Shown here one piece after another: positions 34,973 through 44,208 of a stretch of 64,000 bases of DNA. Origin of the DNA: Pseudofrankia inefficax (GTDB lineage: Bacteria > Actinomycetota > Actinomycetes > Frankiales > Frankiaceae); NCBI RefSeq assembly GCF_000166135.1, contig NC_014666.1, forward strand, positions 2,170,001 to 2,234,000, written 5' to 3'. Within the stretch, counting starts at the first letter, position 1. Every line of letters starts with the position of its first letter. The notes below the pieces were generated by a model that worked only from the letters and a program-made list of their open reading frames with translations, did not search any database and had not been told where the DNA came from. The position numbers were made by a program, and so were the translations under genes.

Positions 34973-35410
34973 ATGAGCACCGTCCTGGTGTACGCCGACC
35001 GTGCTGACGTGCGCGCCCGCGTCAAGGCTGCCATCGGCACCTTCCCCGACCCGCGGCTCGGCGAGATCGAGTTCGTGGACGTGGCCGACGGCCGCGTTCT
35101 GCTGTCCGCCGTCGACCACGGCGAGGCCGACCTCTGCGTCCTCGACGCCGAGGCGACCCCGGAGGGCGGGATGGGGCTGTCCCGGCAGCTCAAGAACGAG
35201 ATCACCGACTGCCCGCCCACCCTGCTGCTGGTCGCCCGCCCGGACGACCGCTGGCTGGCGACCTGGTCGCTCGCCGACGCGGTGGTGACCCACCCGGTCG
35301 ACCCGGACGAGCTGACGGCCGCGGTCGTCGAGCTGCTGCTGGCCCGCGCGGCCGGCGACCCGGTCCGCCGGCCCGTCACCTACGCCTCGCACGCCGCGAT
35401 CACGCCGTGA
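34973..35410 (+). CDS. Receiver-like protein (probable pseudo-receiver)
   Basis: Protein of 145 residues with a CheY-like fold pattern: STVLVYADRADVRARV at the start, ADLCVLDAEATPEGG in the phosphoacceptor position, TLLLVARPDD and VVTHPVDPDELTAAV at the end. The usual acidic pair after strand 1 is missing (AD in place of DD) and the conserved Lys of the K-P motif is His (THP), so normal phosphotransfer is doubtful. No output domain. It overlaps trpD by GTGA, so the two are translated together; a link to tryptophan synthesis is inferred only from this. Confidence 0.75.
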   Translation: MSTVLVYADRADVRARVKAAIGTFPDPRLGEIEFVDVADGRVLLSAVDHGEADLCVLDAEATPEGGMGLSRQLKNEITDCPPTLLLVARPDDRWLATWSLADAVVTHPVDPDELTAAVVELLLARAAGDPVRRPVTYASHAAITP

Positions 35411-36510
35411 CCGGCTCGGCGGCCACGGACGCCGAGCCGCTCGTCCAGACCGCGGGGCACACCTGGCCCGACCTGCTCCAGCCGCTGATCGACGGCAAGG
35501 ACCTGGCCGCCGACCAGACCGCCTGGGCGATGAACCAGATCATGTCCGGTGTCGCGACGAACGCCCAGATCGCCGCACTGGTCACCGGGCTGCGCGCCAA
35601 GGGCGAGACGGCGGCCGAGATCGGCGGGCTGGTCGCCTCGATGCTGGAGTTCGCGCTGCCCGTGCGGGCCGACGCGGCGCTGCTGAGCGCCGCTGTCGAC
35701 ACCTGCGGGACGGGTGGCGACCGGTCGCACACCGTGAACCTGTCGACGATGGCCGCGGTCGTCGTCGCGGCCCTCGGCGTGCCGGTCGTCAAGCACGGCA
35801 ACCGGGCGTCCTCGTCGTCCTGCGGGTCGGCCGACCTGCTGGAGGAGCTCGGCGTCGTCATCGACCTGGCGCCGGACGGCGTCGCCCGGACGCTGACCGA
35901 GGTCGGGATCACCTTCTGCTTCGCCAGGGCCTTCCACCCGGCGATGCGCTTCGTCGCGGCCGTCCGCTCGGAGCTGGCGGTGCCGACGGCCTTCAACATC
36001 CTCGGCCCGCTCACCAACCCGGCCCGCCCGGGCGCGCAGTCCATCGGGGTCGGCCACGCGCCGCTGGCGCCGGTCGTGGCGCAGGTGCTCGCCGACCGGG
36101 GCACCAGGGCGCTGGTGTTCCGGGGTGACGACGGCCTGGACGAGCTCAGCCCGTGCGCGCCGTCGACGATCTGGGCGGCGAACGGCGGCGAGCTGCGCAC
36201 GGAGCGCTTCGACCCGCGCGACGTCGGCATCGACGTGCCGGACCGCGACGCGCTGCGCGGCGCGGACGCGCGGTTCAACGCCGGCGTCGCCCGCGCGGTG
36301 TTCGCCGGCAAGCAGGGGCCGGTGCGGGACGCGGTGCTGCTGGCCGCGGCCGCGGCCCTCGTCGCGGCGGCCGGACCGACCGAGGCGCCGATCACCGAGC
36401 AGCTGCGCGGACAGCTGGACCGGGCCGCCTCGGCGCTGGACTCCGGCGCGGCCGCCGCGTTGCTGGAGCGCTGGGTGACCGTCAGCCGCGCCGCTGTCCC
36501 GGTCTCCTAG
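35407..36510 (+). CDS. trpD: Anthranilate phosphoribosyltransferase
   Basis: Second step of tryptophan synthesis: anthranilate plus PRPP gives phosphoribosyl anthranilate. Protein of 367 residues. PRPP-binding CGTGGDRSHTVNLSTMAA lies at about 100-117 and KHGNRASSSSCGSADLLEELG at about 130-150; NILGPLTNPA follows near 198. The GTG start overlaps the receiver-like gene by GTGA. No other trp gene is in the window. A good terminator lies 55 nt downstream. Confidence 0.96.
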   Translation: MTGSAATDAEPLVQTAGHTWPDLLQPLIDGKDLAADQTAWAMNQIMSGVATNAQIAALVTGLRAKGETAAEIGGLVASMLEFALPVRADAALLSAAVDTCGTGGDRSHTVNLSTMAAVVVAALGVPVVKHGNRASSSSCGSADLLEELGVVIDLAPDGVARTLTEVGITFCFARAFHPAMRFVAAVRSELAVPTAFNILGPLTNPARPGAQSIGVGHAPLAPVVAQVLADRGTRALVFRGDDGLDELSPCAPSTIWAANGGELRTERFDPRDVGIDVPDRDALRGADARFNAGVARAVFAGKQGPVRDAVLLAAAAALVAAAGPTEAPITEQLRGQLDRAASALDSGAAAALLERWVTVSRAAVPVS

Positions 36511-36564
36511 GAGCGTGCGTCCCCGGCCCGGCTGGGCCCACTACGGACCTGTCAGGCCCGAACG

Positions 36565-36598
36565 ACAGCCTCCCCGCCACGCGCGGGGAGGCTGTTTT
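36565..36598 (+). terminator. Intrinsic terminator after trpD
   Basis: ACAGCCTCCCCGC (36565-36577) pairs perfectly with GCGGGGAGGCTGT (36583-36595), loop 5 nt, followed by TTT. Confidence 0.85.
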
Positions 36599-36942
36599 CG
36601 TCGGCCGGGTCGCCGGTCTCCCGCGGCATCCGGGGAGTGAGTCCCGGCACATCTCGCGGCGGTCGGGCACCCGGGGCGGCCGGCCGGTCGTTGCGACCGG
36701 CCGCGCGCGGGCGTCCAACGCGCGGAAGAGCCTGCGGTTAGCGGGTTCTGAGGATTTTTCCCACGTCGTGCCGCCGCAGGGCGAGCGGCGGTGGGCGGCG
36801 GGCGGGTGGGGTTTCGACGGGTGTCCGGCGGGCGTCCGGAGGTCTTCTACGGGCCGTAGGAGGTGGCTCGACGGCTCCTCGACGGGCCGTAGTCCTACCG
36901 ATTGTCGAACCTTCGGTGGCGCCTGCGTCGGGGCGTGCCAGA
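36599..36942. other. Intergenic region upstream of ctaE
   Basis: About 340 nt without a supported gene. ACGGGCCGTAG occurs twice (around 36848 and 36884), each a near-palindrome. The region should hold the promoter of the ctaE-qcrCAB operon. Confidence 0.45.
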
Positions 36943-37581
36943 ATGACCAGCGTGGCCACGGCACCCGTCCTTGAGAAGGCTCCGCCGCCACATCCCATGT
37001 CCAACCGTCCGTCGATGGTCTCGGTTGGCACCGTGGTGTGGCTGTCGTCGGAGCTGATGTTCTTCGCGGCTTTGTTCGCGATGTTCTACACGATCCGTTC
37101 GGTCAACAGCGGCAACTGGCCGCCTGTGACCGGCGACCCGAAGGGCTCGGGCATCGGCCCGGTGCACCTGCACGTCGTCTACGCGCTGATCTTCACGATC
37201 ATCCTGGTTCTCTCCAGTGTGACGTGCCAGCTGGGCGTCTTCGCCGCCGAACGTGGCGACGTGTACGGGCTGCGCCGCTGGTACACGATCTCGTTCCTGA
37301 TGGGCCTGACCTTCGTCATCGGCCAGGCGAACGAGTTCTTCCGGGAGAACGAGTTCGGGCTGAACTCACACGCGTACGGCTCGGTGTACTACCTGACCAG
37401 CGGCTTCCACGGTCTGCACGTGATCGGTGGTCTGATCGCGTTCATCATGGTCCTGGCCAGGTCGACCTTCGGCCGCTACACGCCGGAGAAGGCCACTACC
37501 GCGATCGTCGTGTCGTACTACTGGCACTTCGTCGACGTGGTCTGGATCGGCCTGTTCGCGACCATCTACCTCCTCCAGTGA
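36943..37581 (+). CDS. ctaE: Cytochrome c oxidase subunit III
   Basis: Membrane subunit of aa3 oxidase, 212 residues. [20 protein letters not shown] holds the conserved Glu; [15 protein letters not shown] and [15 protein letters not shown] are typical, as is the ending [20 protein letters not shown]. The ATG at 36943 fits the start of homologues; a GTG at 36952, with CAGAAT 7 nt upstream, is an alternative leaderless start. It leads the ctaE-qcrC-qcrA-qcrB operon, the standard actinobacterial order, apart from ctaCDF. Confidence 0.95.
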   Translation: MTSVATAPVLEKAPPPHPMSNRPSMVSVGTVVWLSSELMFFAALFAMFYTIRSVNSGNWPPVTGDPKGSGIGPVHLHVVYALIFTIILVLSSVTCQLGVFAAERGDVYGLRRWYTISFLMGLTFVIGQANEFFRENEFGLNSHAYGSVYYLTSGFHGLHVIGGLIAFIMVLARSTFGRYTPEKATTAIVVSYYWHFVDVVWIGLFATIYLLQ

Positions 37582-38567
37582 GCGACATGACTGCATCTCA
37601 CGAGATGACCCCGCCCGCGGACGCCACCGCGGCGGCGGACCAAGGCGTCGTCCCCGAGCTGGCGGACACCCTCGTCCCCGAGCTGGCGGACGAGGCCGAC
37701 GAGCTGGACGTGGACGACGAGGGCGACCTGGTCGCCGAGCGTCCGGTCCGCGTGCCCGGTCGGCTGGCCCCGCGTGCCCGGCGGTCTCGGCCGGTCAGCG
37801 TCAAGCGCCGTCGGCGCTCCTCGGCGCTCGTCCTGTCGCTCGCCCTGCTGGCCACCGGGGTCCTGTGGTCGTTGCTCGCCCCGACCGGCAACGCGGCGGA
37901 CCCGACCGAGAGCGAGGCCGTTCGCAACGGCCAGGCCCTTTACCTGCAGGGCTGCTCGACCTGTCACGGGCTCAACGCCGGCGGGACCCAGTCCGGCCCG
38001 AGCCTGATCGGCGTGGGTTCGGCCGCGGTCGACTTCCAGATGTCGACCGGCCGGATGCCGCTCGCCGGCGCCGCCGCGCAGGCCAAGCGCAAGGACCCGA
38101 GCTACTCGCAGACCCAGATCGACCAGATCGCGGCCTACATCCAGACGATGGGCGGCGGTCAGGAGAAGCCGACCATCACGCAGAAGGAGCTCGCGGACGC
38201 CGACATGGCCTTCGGCGGCGAGCTCTACCGGTCGAACTGCGCGCAGTGCCACCAGGTCGCCGGGCAGGGCGCACCGCTGACGTACGGCAAGTACGCGCCG
38301 GCGCTGACCAACGCGACGCCTGAGCAGATCATCGAGGCCATGCGGGTCGGCCCCGAGTCGATGCCCGTGTTCGGGCAGGGCCAGCTCGACGACAACAGCG
38401 CCAAGGCGATCGCCGCGTACATCGTGGCCAGCCGTGACGCCACGAGCCCCGGCGGTGACAAGCTGGGCGCCTACGGCCCGGTCCCCGAGGGCCTGTTGGC
38501 GGTCCTCGTCGGCATCGGTGGCCTGCTCGGCGTGTGCCTGTGGATCGGAGCGAGGCAGAAGGTATGA
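37578..38567 (+). CDS. qcrC: Cytochrome bc1 complex dihaem cytochrome c subunit
   Basis: Dihaem cytochrome cc that links bc1 directly to the aa3 oxidase in actinobacteria; 329 residues. A long acidic, probably cytoplasmic N-terminus contains a 24-bp in-frame repeat (VPELAD twice, 37649-37690). One hydrophobic signal-anchor ([17 protein letters not shown]) follows, then two haem motifs CSTCH and CAQCH, and a C-terminal membrane helix. The GTG at 37578 overlaps ctaE by GTGA; an ATG at 37587 is the alternative. Overlaps qcrA by ATGA. Confidence 0.94.
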   Translation: MSDMTASHEMTPPADATAAADQGVVPELADTLVPELADEADELDVDDEGDLVAERPVRVPGRLAPRARRSRPVSVKRRRRSSALVLSLALLATGVLWSLLAPTGNAADPTESEAVRNGQALYLQGCSTCHGLNAGGTQSGPSLIGVGSAAVDFQMSTGRMPLAGAAAQAKRKDPSYSQTQIDQIAAYIQTMGGGQEKPTITQKELADADMAFGGELYRSNCAQCHQVAGQGAPLTYGKYAPALTNATPEQIIEAMRVGPESMPVFGQGQLDDNSAKAIAAYIVASRDATSPGGDKLGAYGPVPEGLLAVLVGIGGLLGVCLWIGARQKV

Positions 38568-39688
38568 GCGAGCACGAGACTCCCGCCGATGGCGGCGGGA
38601 GCGTCTTCGACCGGGTGAAGCGCCCGGCCGGTGGCGGCTCGGCGGGCGGTGACCGGCCGGAGGTGCTCGCCACCCCGCCGGCGCCGACCGACTCCACCCA
38701 GCTGGTGGAGCACACGTCCTGGCGGCAGGGGGACGTCGCGCACCGGCCGCCACGCGCCGAGGACGTCGACCGCCGGGCCCAGCGCCGCTCCGAGCGGCTG
38801 ATCGCCCTCTGGTTCACCCTCTCGGTGGTCGGCACCCTCGGCTTCATCGTCACGAACTTCGTCGGCGACAAGCACAAGGGCTACTACACCCCGTGCCTGG
38901 GCATGGCGCTCGCGCTGGCGCTCGGTGGCCTGGGTGTCGGCATGATCCTCTGGGCGAAGCGGCTCATGCCGCACGTGCATGCCGTCCAGGACCGGCACGG
39001 TTTCAAGAGCACCGAAGAAGAGACCGCCGTCCTCGAAGAGGAGATGGCGCTCGGCTGGGTCGACATGGGCCTCGGCCAGCACAAGCTGCTGCGCCGCAGC
39101 CTGCTCGGCGCCGGCACGGTCCTCGGCGGCCTGCTCGTCGTCCCGCTGCTGAACCTCACGAACTCCAAGCCGGGCAAGAAGCTCGACCACACCCACTGGG
39201 TGAAGGGCGCGCGGATGGTCACCAGCGAGGGCCGGTTCGTGAAGCTGGGCGACATCTCCATCGGCGGCATCGAGACCGTGTTCCCCGCGCTTCCGGTCAC
39301 CGACGCGAGCGGCAAGAAGAGCTTCGCGCCGCAGCTGGACCTGGCGACCAAGGGCGACAGCACCACGATCCTGGTCCGCCTGGAGCCCGGGCTGAACAAG
39401 CCGCGGGCCGGCCGGGAGAACTGGGACATCAACGGCCTGGTCGCCTACTCCAAGATCTGCACGCACGCTGGCTGCCCGGTCAGCCTCTACGAGCAGCAGA
39501 CCCATCACCTGCTGTGCCCGTGCCACCAGTCGGTGTTCGACGTTCCGGACGGCTGCCGCGCCATCTTCGGCCCGGCCAGCCGGTCGCTGCCGCAGCTCGC
39601 GCTCGGCGTCGACGGTGAGGGCTACCTCATCGCCAGGGACGGCGACTACGACCAGCCGGTCGGGCCCGCGTTCTGGGAGCGCTCATGA
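38564..39688 (+). CDS. qcrA: Cytochrome bc1 complex Rieske iron-sulfur subunit
   Basis: Fe2S2 subunit of the bc1 complex, 374 residues. The N-terminal ~80 residues are hydrophilic, then three membrane helices follow, as in actinobacterial QcrA. The Rieske ligands are in CTHAGC (about 298) and CPCHQSVFD (about 318). It accepts electrons from menaquinol and passes them to QcrC. The ATG overlaps qcrC (ATGA) and the stop overlaps qcrB (ATGA). Confidence 0.96.
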   Translation: MSEHETPADGGGSVFDRVKRPAGGGSAGGDRPEVLATPPAPTDSTQLVEHTSWRQGDVAHRPPRAEDVDRRAQRRSERLIALWFTLSVVGTLGFIVTNFVGDKHKGYYTPCLGMALALALGGLGVGMILWAKRLMPHVHAVQDRHGFKSTEEETAVLEEEMALGWVDMGLGQHKLLRRSLLGAGTVLGGLLVVPLLNLTNSKPGKKLDHTHWVKGARMVTSEGRFVKLGDISIGGIETVFPALPVTDASGKKSFAPQLDLATKGDSTTILVRLEPGLNKPRAGRENWDINGLVAYSKICTHAGCPVSLYEQQTHHLLCPCHQSVFDVPDGCRAIFGPASRSLPQLALGVDGEGYLIARDGDYDQPVGPAFWERS

Positions 39689-41328
39689 CGACGACGGACG
39701 GGCGGATCGGGCCCTCGGCGCCCGCCCCCAAGTTCGAGAAGCGGCCGAGCCCCGTTCGCAAGGCCAACCGGGCGGTGGACGAGCGTTTCCACACCCAGCG
39801 GGCGCTGCGGGAGAACCTGAACAAGGTCTTCCCCGACCACTGGTCGTTCATGATCGGTGAGATCGCGCTCTACAGCTTCATCATCCTGCTGCTGACCGGG
39901 ATCTACCTGACGCTGTTCTTCGACCCCAGCAACACCGAGGTCATCTACCACGGCTCGTACGTCCCGCTCAAGGGCGTGGAGATGAGCCGGGCGTACGCCT
40001 CGACGCTGGACATCAGCTTCGACACCCGGGCCGGGCTGATCTTCCGGCAGATCCACCACTGGGCGGCGCTGCTGTTCGTGGCGTCGATCATCGTGCACTG
40101 CTTCCGGGTGTTCTTCACCGGCGCCTACCGCAAGCCGCGTGAGATCAACTGGCTGATCGGTGTCGGACTGCTGGTGCTGGGCACGCTGGAGGGCTTCGCC
40201 GGCTACTCGCTGCCGGACGACCTGCTCTCCGGCACCGGCCTGCGGATCGCGGCGTCGATCGCCCAGTCGATCCCGGTGATCGGCACCTGGGCGTCGTTCC
40301 TGGTGTTCAACGGGGAGTGGCCGGGCACCGACCTGCTGCCCCGGCTCTACGTCGTGCACATCCTGCTGGTGCCAGGGCTGCTGCTCGCCCTGATCGGCGC
40401 GCACCTCGGCATCCTCTGGTTCCAGAAGCACACCGACTTCCCGGGCCCCGGCAAGACCGAGGACAACGTGGTCGGCCACCGGGTCTTCCCGGTGTTCGCG
40501 GTGAAGTCCGGCGCGTTCTTCATGATGGTCTTCGCGATGCTGGCCCTGCTGGGTGGCCTCGCCCAGATCAACCCGATCTGGATCTTCGGGCCGTACGACC
40601 CCTCGAAGGTGTCCTCCGCCTCGCAGCCCGACTTCTACATCGGCTTCCTCGACGGCTCGACCCGTCTGATGCCGCCGTGGGAGTTCCGCGGGCTCGGGCA
40701 CACCATTCCCGCGGTGTTCTGGCCGACGGTGATCCTGCCGGGCATCCTGTTCACGCTGCTGGCGCTGTGGCCGTGGCTCGAGTCGATGTTCACCGGCGAC
40801 CGAGAATCCCACAACCTGCTGCAGCGGCCGCGGGACGCTCCGACCCGCACCGGCATCGGCATGATGTCGATCAGCTTCTACCTGGTGCTGCTGATCTCGG
40901 GTGGTAACGACGTCATCGCGAAGACGTTCAGCATCTCGCTGAACGCGATGACGTGGGCTGGCCGTATCGGGCTCATCATCGTGCCGCCGATCACGTACGT
41001 GGCGACGAAGAAGCTGTGCATCGGGCTGCAGAAGCGTGATCACGACATCGCGCACCACGGCATCGAGACCGGCATCATCCGGCAGCTGCCGACCGGTGAG
41101 TTCGTTGAGGACCACCGGCCGAAGCTGCCGCCCGTCTCGGACTACCCGCAGGTCCCGACGCACCGGTACGAGCTGTCGGCGCCCGGCGACCACTCCGACG
41201 GCAACGGCAACGGCAAGGGTGGCGGCCTGGCCACCCGGGCCCGCAAGGCCGTCACCGGCTTCTTCGTCGAGGAGACACCCGGCGAGGAGTCAGCCGACGA
41301 CGCCCCGGTGGGCGGATCGCACCACTAG
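39685..41328 (+). CDS. qcrB: Cytochrome bc1 complex cytochrome b subunit
   Basis: Dihaem b membrane subunit with the quinol sites, 547 residues. Haem-ligand histidines are visible in [20 protein letters not shown] and in the [13 protein letters not shown] helix; the [14 protein letters not shown] stretch and the [11 protein letters not shown] segment follow. The C-terminal ~130 residues are hydrophilic, as in other actinobacterial QcrB. It ends the operon and is followed by a long hairpin. Confidence 0.96.
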   Translation: MTTTDGRIGPSAPAPKFEKRPSPVRKANRAVDERFHTQRALRENLNKVFPDHWSFMIGEIALYSFIILLLTGIYLTLFFDPSNTEVIYHGSYVPLKGVEMSRAYASTLDISFDTRAGLIFRQIHHWAALLFVASIIVHCFRVFFTGAYRKPREINWLIGVGLLVLGTLEGFAGYSLPDDLLSGTGLRIAASIAQSIPVIGTWASFLVFNGEWPGTDLLPRLYVVHILLVPGLLLALIGAHLGILWFQKHTDFPGPGKTEDNVVGHRVFPVFAVKSGAFFMMVFAMLALLGGLAQINPIWIFGPYDPSKVSSASQPDFYIGFLDGSTRLMPPWEFRGLGHTIPAVFWPTVILPGILFTLLALWPWLESMFTGDRESHNLLQRPRDAPTRTGIGMMSISFYLVLLISGGNDVIAKTFSISLNAMTWAGRIGLIIVPPITYVATKKLCIGLQKRDHDIAHHGIETGIIRQLPTGEFVEDHRPKLPPVSDYPQVPTHRYELSAPGDHSDGNGNGKGGGLATRARKAVTGFFVEETPGEESADDAPVGGSHH

Positions 41329-41403
41329 CCCGGTCAGCACCAGACGGTCCGCGCGGCGGAACCGGCCCGGCTCGGGCCCGGTCCGGGGACGGGACGTAGC
41401 CAC

Positions 41404-41441
41404 CTGAGGGAGGTAGGCCCACGAGGGCCTACCTCCCTCAG
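41404..41441 (+). terminator. Hairpin after qcrB
   Basis: CTGAGGGAGGTAGGCCC (41404-41420) pairs perfectly with GGGCCTACCTCCCTCAG (41425-41441), 17 bp with a 4-nt loop, 75 nt after the qcrB stop. No U-tract. Confidence 0.8.
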
Positions 41442-41671
41442 CCGTTACGCCGTACCTCAGCCGTTACGCCGTCCCTCGGCTTTGCGCCGTCTCTCTGCCT
41501 TTGCTCCGTCCTACGACCCGAGCCGGCGAAGGTCGCTGCGTCGGCGAGGGCCCGTGCGTCGGCCTCGGTCTGCGGGCCAGCCAGGGTCCGTGCGTCGTCC
41601 TAGGGCTCGCGCGCCCGCCAGTGGGCCGTTGCTCGCTTCGCCGGCCGGCGGCACGCGGCGGGCGCGCTCGG
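41442..41671. other. Intergenic DNA with decaying short repeats
   Basis: No gene. CAGCCGTTACGCCGT occurs at 41439-41453 and 41458-41472 (period 19), followed by more degenerate copies ending in GCCGTC/CTCCGTC. Confidence 0.5.
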
Positions 41672-41745
41672 TGATCGCCGTTTTGGCCCTCCCGTGGTCG
41701 TAACCAGAGCCGGATCGCAACCATCCGAGTGCGTAAACGGCGATC
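41672..41745. repeat. Dispersed palindromic repeat, copy 2
   Basis: TGATCGCCGTTTTGGCCCT (41672-41690) is the exact reverse complement of 27565-27583. Here the outer arms are GATCGCCGTTT (41673-41683) and AAACGGCGATC (41735-41745). It lies between convergent qcrB and the DnaQ-GIY-YIG gene. Confidence 0.8.
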
Positions 41746-41803
41746 AATGACCGGCCTCCCGCGAGGCTGGCCCCGCGTCGGCTCGCGGGTTGGCCGATCC
41801 TCG

Positions 41804-41852
41804 CTGTGGCCTGTGGCCTGTGGCCTGTGGCCTGTGGCCTGTGGCCTGTGGG
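41804..41852. repeat. 7-bp tandem repeat (CTGTGGC)n
   Basis: Six perfect copies of CTGTGGC (41804-41845) and a seventh with one change, ending 5 nt before the stop codon of the nuclease gene on the minus strand. Confidence 0.85.
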
Positions 41853-41857
41853 GCCCG

Positions 41858-43663
41858 CTACGAGTGGCCTGAGCGGCGCAGGACGCCCGGCTGGTGGAGG
41901 GTGCGCTCGGCGGGCTCCCGGCGCTCGACCGGCGGTGGTTGCGGTAGTTCGGCGGCGGCGCGGTGGGCGCTCGCGGCGGGCCAGGCCCAGGTGCCGGTCA
42001 GTTGGACCAGCCGGGCGCCCGAGCTGCCCAGCCAGCGCTCGATGCGCTCCATCTCCTCGACCGTCGCCGCCGGGGTCGGCCCGGGCCCTGGCCGCACCGT
42101 CTCGGCGGTGGCGACGACCGCGTCGACCCAGGGACGGGGGTCGATCCCGCGGGCGACCGTCGCGGCCGCGGCGAGCCGGCCATACCTGATGACCGAGAGA
42201 TCCCAGCCTCGCTCGGCTGTCGGGACGGCACCGACCAGTTCGGGGACGGCGCCGAGCGCGGTCAGCCGCTGCTGGCGCGCGGCGGCGCGGACGAACGCCA
42301 CCATCCGGTCGCGCACCAGCGCGGCCTCCTCGAACCTGGTCTGCTCGGCCAACCCGGCGATCCGCGCCCGGGCCGCCGCGACGACCAGCGCCGGGTCGCC
42401 CGTCATCGCCTCGCGGGCGGCGGCGACGACGTCTCCGTACGACTCCACCGACTGCCGGCCGTCGCAGGGAGCGCCACACTTGCCCAGGTCCGCCAGCGCG
42501 CACGCGGGGCTCGTCACCCGGGGCGAGAGCCGCCCGCCACAGCGGCGCAACGCCACCGCGTCCAGCAGGCCGTCACCGGCCAGCTCCGCGCCACCCACGC
42601 CGCCGAAGGGGCCGAGGTAGGTACCCGCGTCCGCGCGGACCTGCCGGACCTTCGACAGCCGGGGGAACGGCTCGTCGGTCAGCCGCAGGAAGACGACGCG
42701 TTCCGGAAACCGGGAGCGGCGGTTGTACGGCGGCTTGTGCTCGGCGATGAGGCGCAGTTCCCGGACCTCGGCCTCCAGCGCGTGCGCGCACGCGATCGCG
42801 TCGACCCGTTCGGCGGCGGCCACCATCTCCGCCATCCGGCTGCGCGTCTCGCTGGCCGTGAAATAGGTGCGCACCCTGGCGCGGACGGACGCCGACTTGC
42901 CGACGTAGAGGACCCGCCCGGTGGCGTCCCGGAAGATGTAGACCCCGGGACCGGTGGGCAGGTCGTCGGCCAGGACCCGTTTCCTGCGCTGGGCGGGGGA
43001 GACCCGGGCGCTGTAGGCATGGACGTCCTCGAGGGTGGTCACTCCGAGGTTGCCGAGCCGTTCGAACAGGCCGTGCAGCACGTCCACCGTCGCCCGTGCG
43101 TCGGCCAAGGCCCGGTGGCACGGCTCGGTACGGGCCCGGAACAGCCGCGCGAGGGACGAGAGCTTGTTGTTGGGACTCTCGTCCCGGGTGACGATCCGGC
43201 GCGCCAGCCGGGCGGTGTCCAGGTGCTCCCAGGTCGGCACCGGGTATCCGACGCGTTCGCAGGCGGCCTTGAGGAAGCTCAGGTCGAAGCCCGCGTTGTG
43301 CGCGACCAGCACCGTGCCCTGGATGAACTCCAGGAAAGCCGGCAGCACCTCGGCGAGTGGCGGGGCCGTCGCCAGCATCGCGTCGGTGATCCCGGTCAGC
43401 ACCGTGATGAGCGGCGGTATCCCGGTCGAGGCGCGGACCAGCGTCGCGAACTCGGCCACCACCTCCCCGCCGCGCACCTTCACCGCGCCGAACTCGGTGA
43501 TCTCGGCGGTGGTCGGCCCCGTGCCGGTCGTCTCCAGGTCGAACACGACGAACGTGACGTCCCGGAGCAGCCGGCCCAGCTCGTCGAAGCTGCCCTGCCG
43601 CCCAGCGGGCACGGCATCGGGGGGCGGGAGCGCGGGTCGCGGCGCGGCCTGATCGAGAGACAC
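41858..43663 (-). CDS. DnaQ-type 3'-5' exonuclease fused to UvrC/Cho-like GIY-YIG nuclease
   Basis: Protein of 601 residues. The N-terminal DEDDh exonuclease (about 30-195) shows VFDLETTGTG, VAHNAGFDLSFL and CHRALADARATVD. A GIY-YIG domain follows (about 225-305; GPGVYIFRDATGRVLYVGKS), as in UvrC and Cho, then a UvrC-like region (YNRRSRFPERVVFLRL). The UvrC C-terminal RNase H and HhH domains are missing. Related fusions occur in mycobacteria near trpD/ctaE. A DNA-repair role is inferred from the domains. The GTG at 43663 has a TACGGT box 6 nt upstream; the frame to 43705 is rejected. Confidence 0.9.
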   Translation of the reverse strand: MSLDQAAPRPALPPPDAVPAGRQGSFDELGRLLRDVTFVVFDLETTGTGPTTAEITEFGAVKVRGGEVVAEFATLVRASTGIPPLITVLTGITDAMLATAPPLAEVLPAFLEFIQGTVLVAHNAGFDLSFLKAACERVGYPVPTWEHLDTARLARRIVTRDESPNNKLSSLARLFRARTEPCHRALADARATVDVLHGLFERLGNLGVTTLEDVHAYSARVSPAQRRKRVLADDLPTGPGVYIFRDATGRVLYVGKSASVRARVRTYFTASETRSRMAEMVAAAERVDAIACAHALEAEVRELRLIAEHKPPYNRRSRFPERVVFLRLTDEPFPRLSKVRQVRADAGTYLGPFGGVGGAELAGDGLLDAVALRRCGGRLSPRVTSPACALADLGKCGAPCDGRQSVESYGDVVAAAREAMTGDPALVVAAARARIAGLAEQTRFEEAALVRDRMVAFVRAAARQQRLTALGAVPELVGAVPTAERGWDLSVIRYGRLAAAATVARGIDPRPWVDAVVATAETVRPGPGPTPAATVEEMERIERWLGSSGARLVQLTGTWAWPAASAHRAAAELPQPPPVERREPAERTLHQPGVLRRSGHS

Positions 43664-43669
43664 ACCGCG

Positions 43670-43675
43670 ACCGTA
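43670..43675 (-). promoter_or_regulatory. -10 box TACGGT for leaderless exonuclease/GIY-YIG gene
   Basis: TACGGT on the minus strand ends 6 nt before the GTG start at 43663. Confidence 0.5.
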
Positions 43676-44208
43676 GTGACCAGGTCCGACAGTCCGGGCA
43701 TCCACGCGACGCTCCGCGTCATGCGCCCCACGTCAGCGCGTCGCGCGGCCCGAATCGCCGTCCCGCTGGCGACCCTTCCCGCGACCTTCTAAGCCGATAC
43801 CTCGTTCACTGCGGGACCCCGGCCGGTGTCCCGACCTGACCAGGGTGCGCGCCTGCCGGCCGGCCCGCCCCGGCAGCTCCGAGGCGCCGACTGCCTGCGC
43901 AGACGCCGATCATCCGGTGGGCTGGGCAAGCTCATTTCCCTTGATCGAGAACTGCGCAGGGAACAAGGGGACAAATCGGGGCACCGGACACCGTTTTGCC
44001 CGCGCAACGAGTGATCAAGGCGCTTCCATGGGGTGGGAGACCGCGTTGATCACTGGCTGCGCAGGGGAAACTGGTGGGCCGGTGGGGGTGGGCGGGATAC
44101 GTCGCCTGGGGGTCTCTTGGGACGAGGCCAGAGCTGAGGCTGGCAGCGGTCACAGTGCTGGGGGCTGGCCGCGGTCGGTGTTTGGGGGCTGGCCGCGGTG
44201 CTGGCTGG
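43676..44208. other. Long intergenic region
   Basis: About 530 nt between a divergently read promoter and the end of the VOC gene. It contains the repeat cluster 43941-44074 and a 15-nt direct repeat GGGGCTGGCCGCGGT (44161-44175 and 44185-44199). Open frames here are repeat-driven and not convincing genes. Confidence 0.5.
43941..44074. repeat. Three copies of a ~28-bp interspersed element
   Basis: Copy 1 (43941-43966, plus): TTGATCGAGAACTGCGCAGG... Copy 2 (43991-44018, inverted) reads on the minus strand TTGATCACTCGTTGCGCGGG... Copy 3 (44046-44074, plus): TTGATCACTGGCTGCGCAGG... All share TTGATC, TGCGC and a GGGxAAA-type ending. Copies 1 and 2 form an imperfect large palindrome. Confidence 0.75.
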
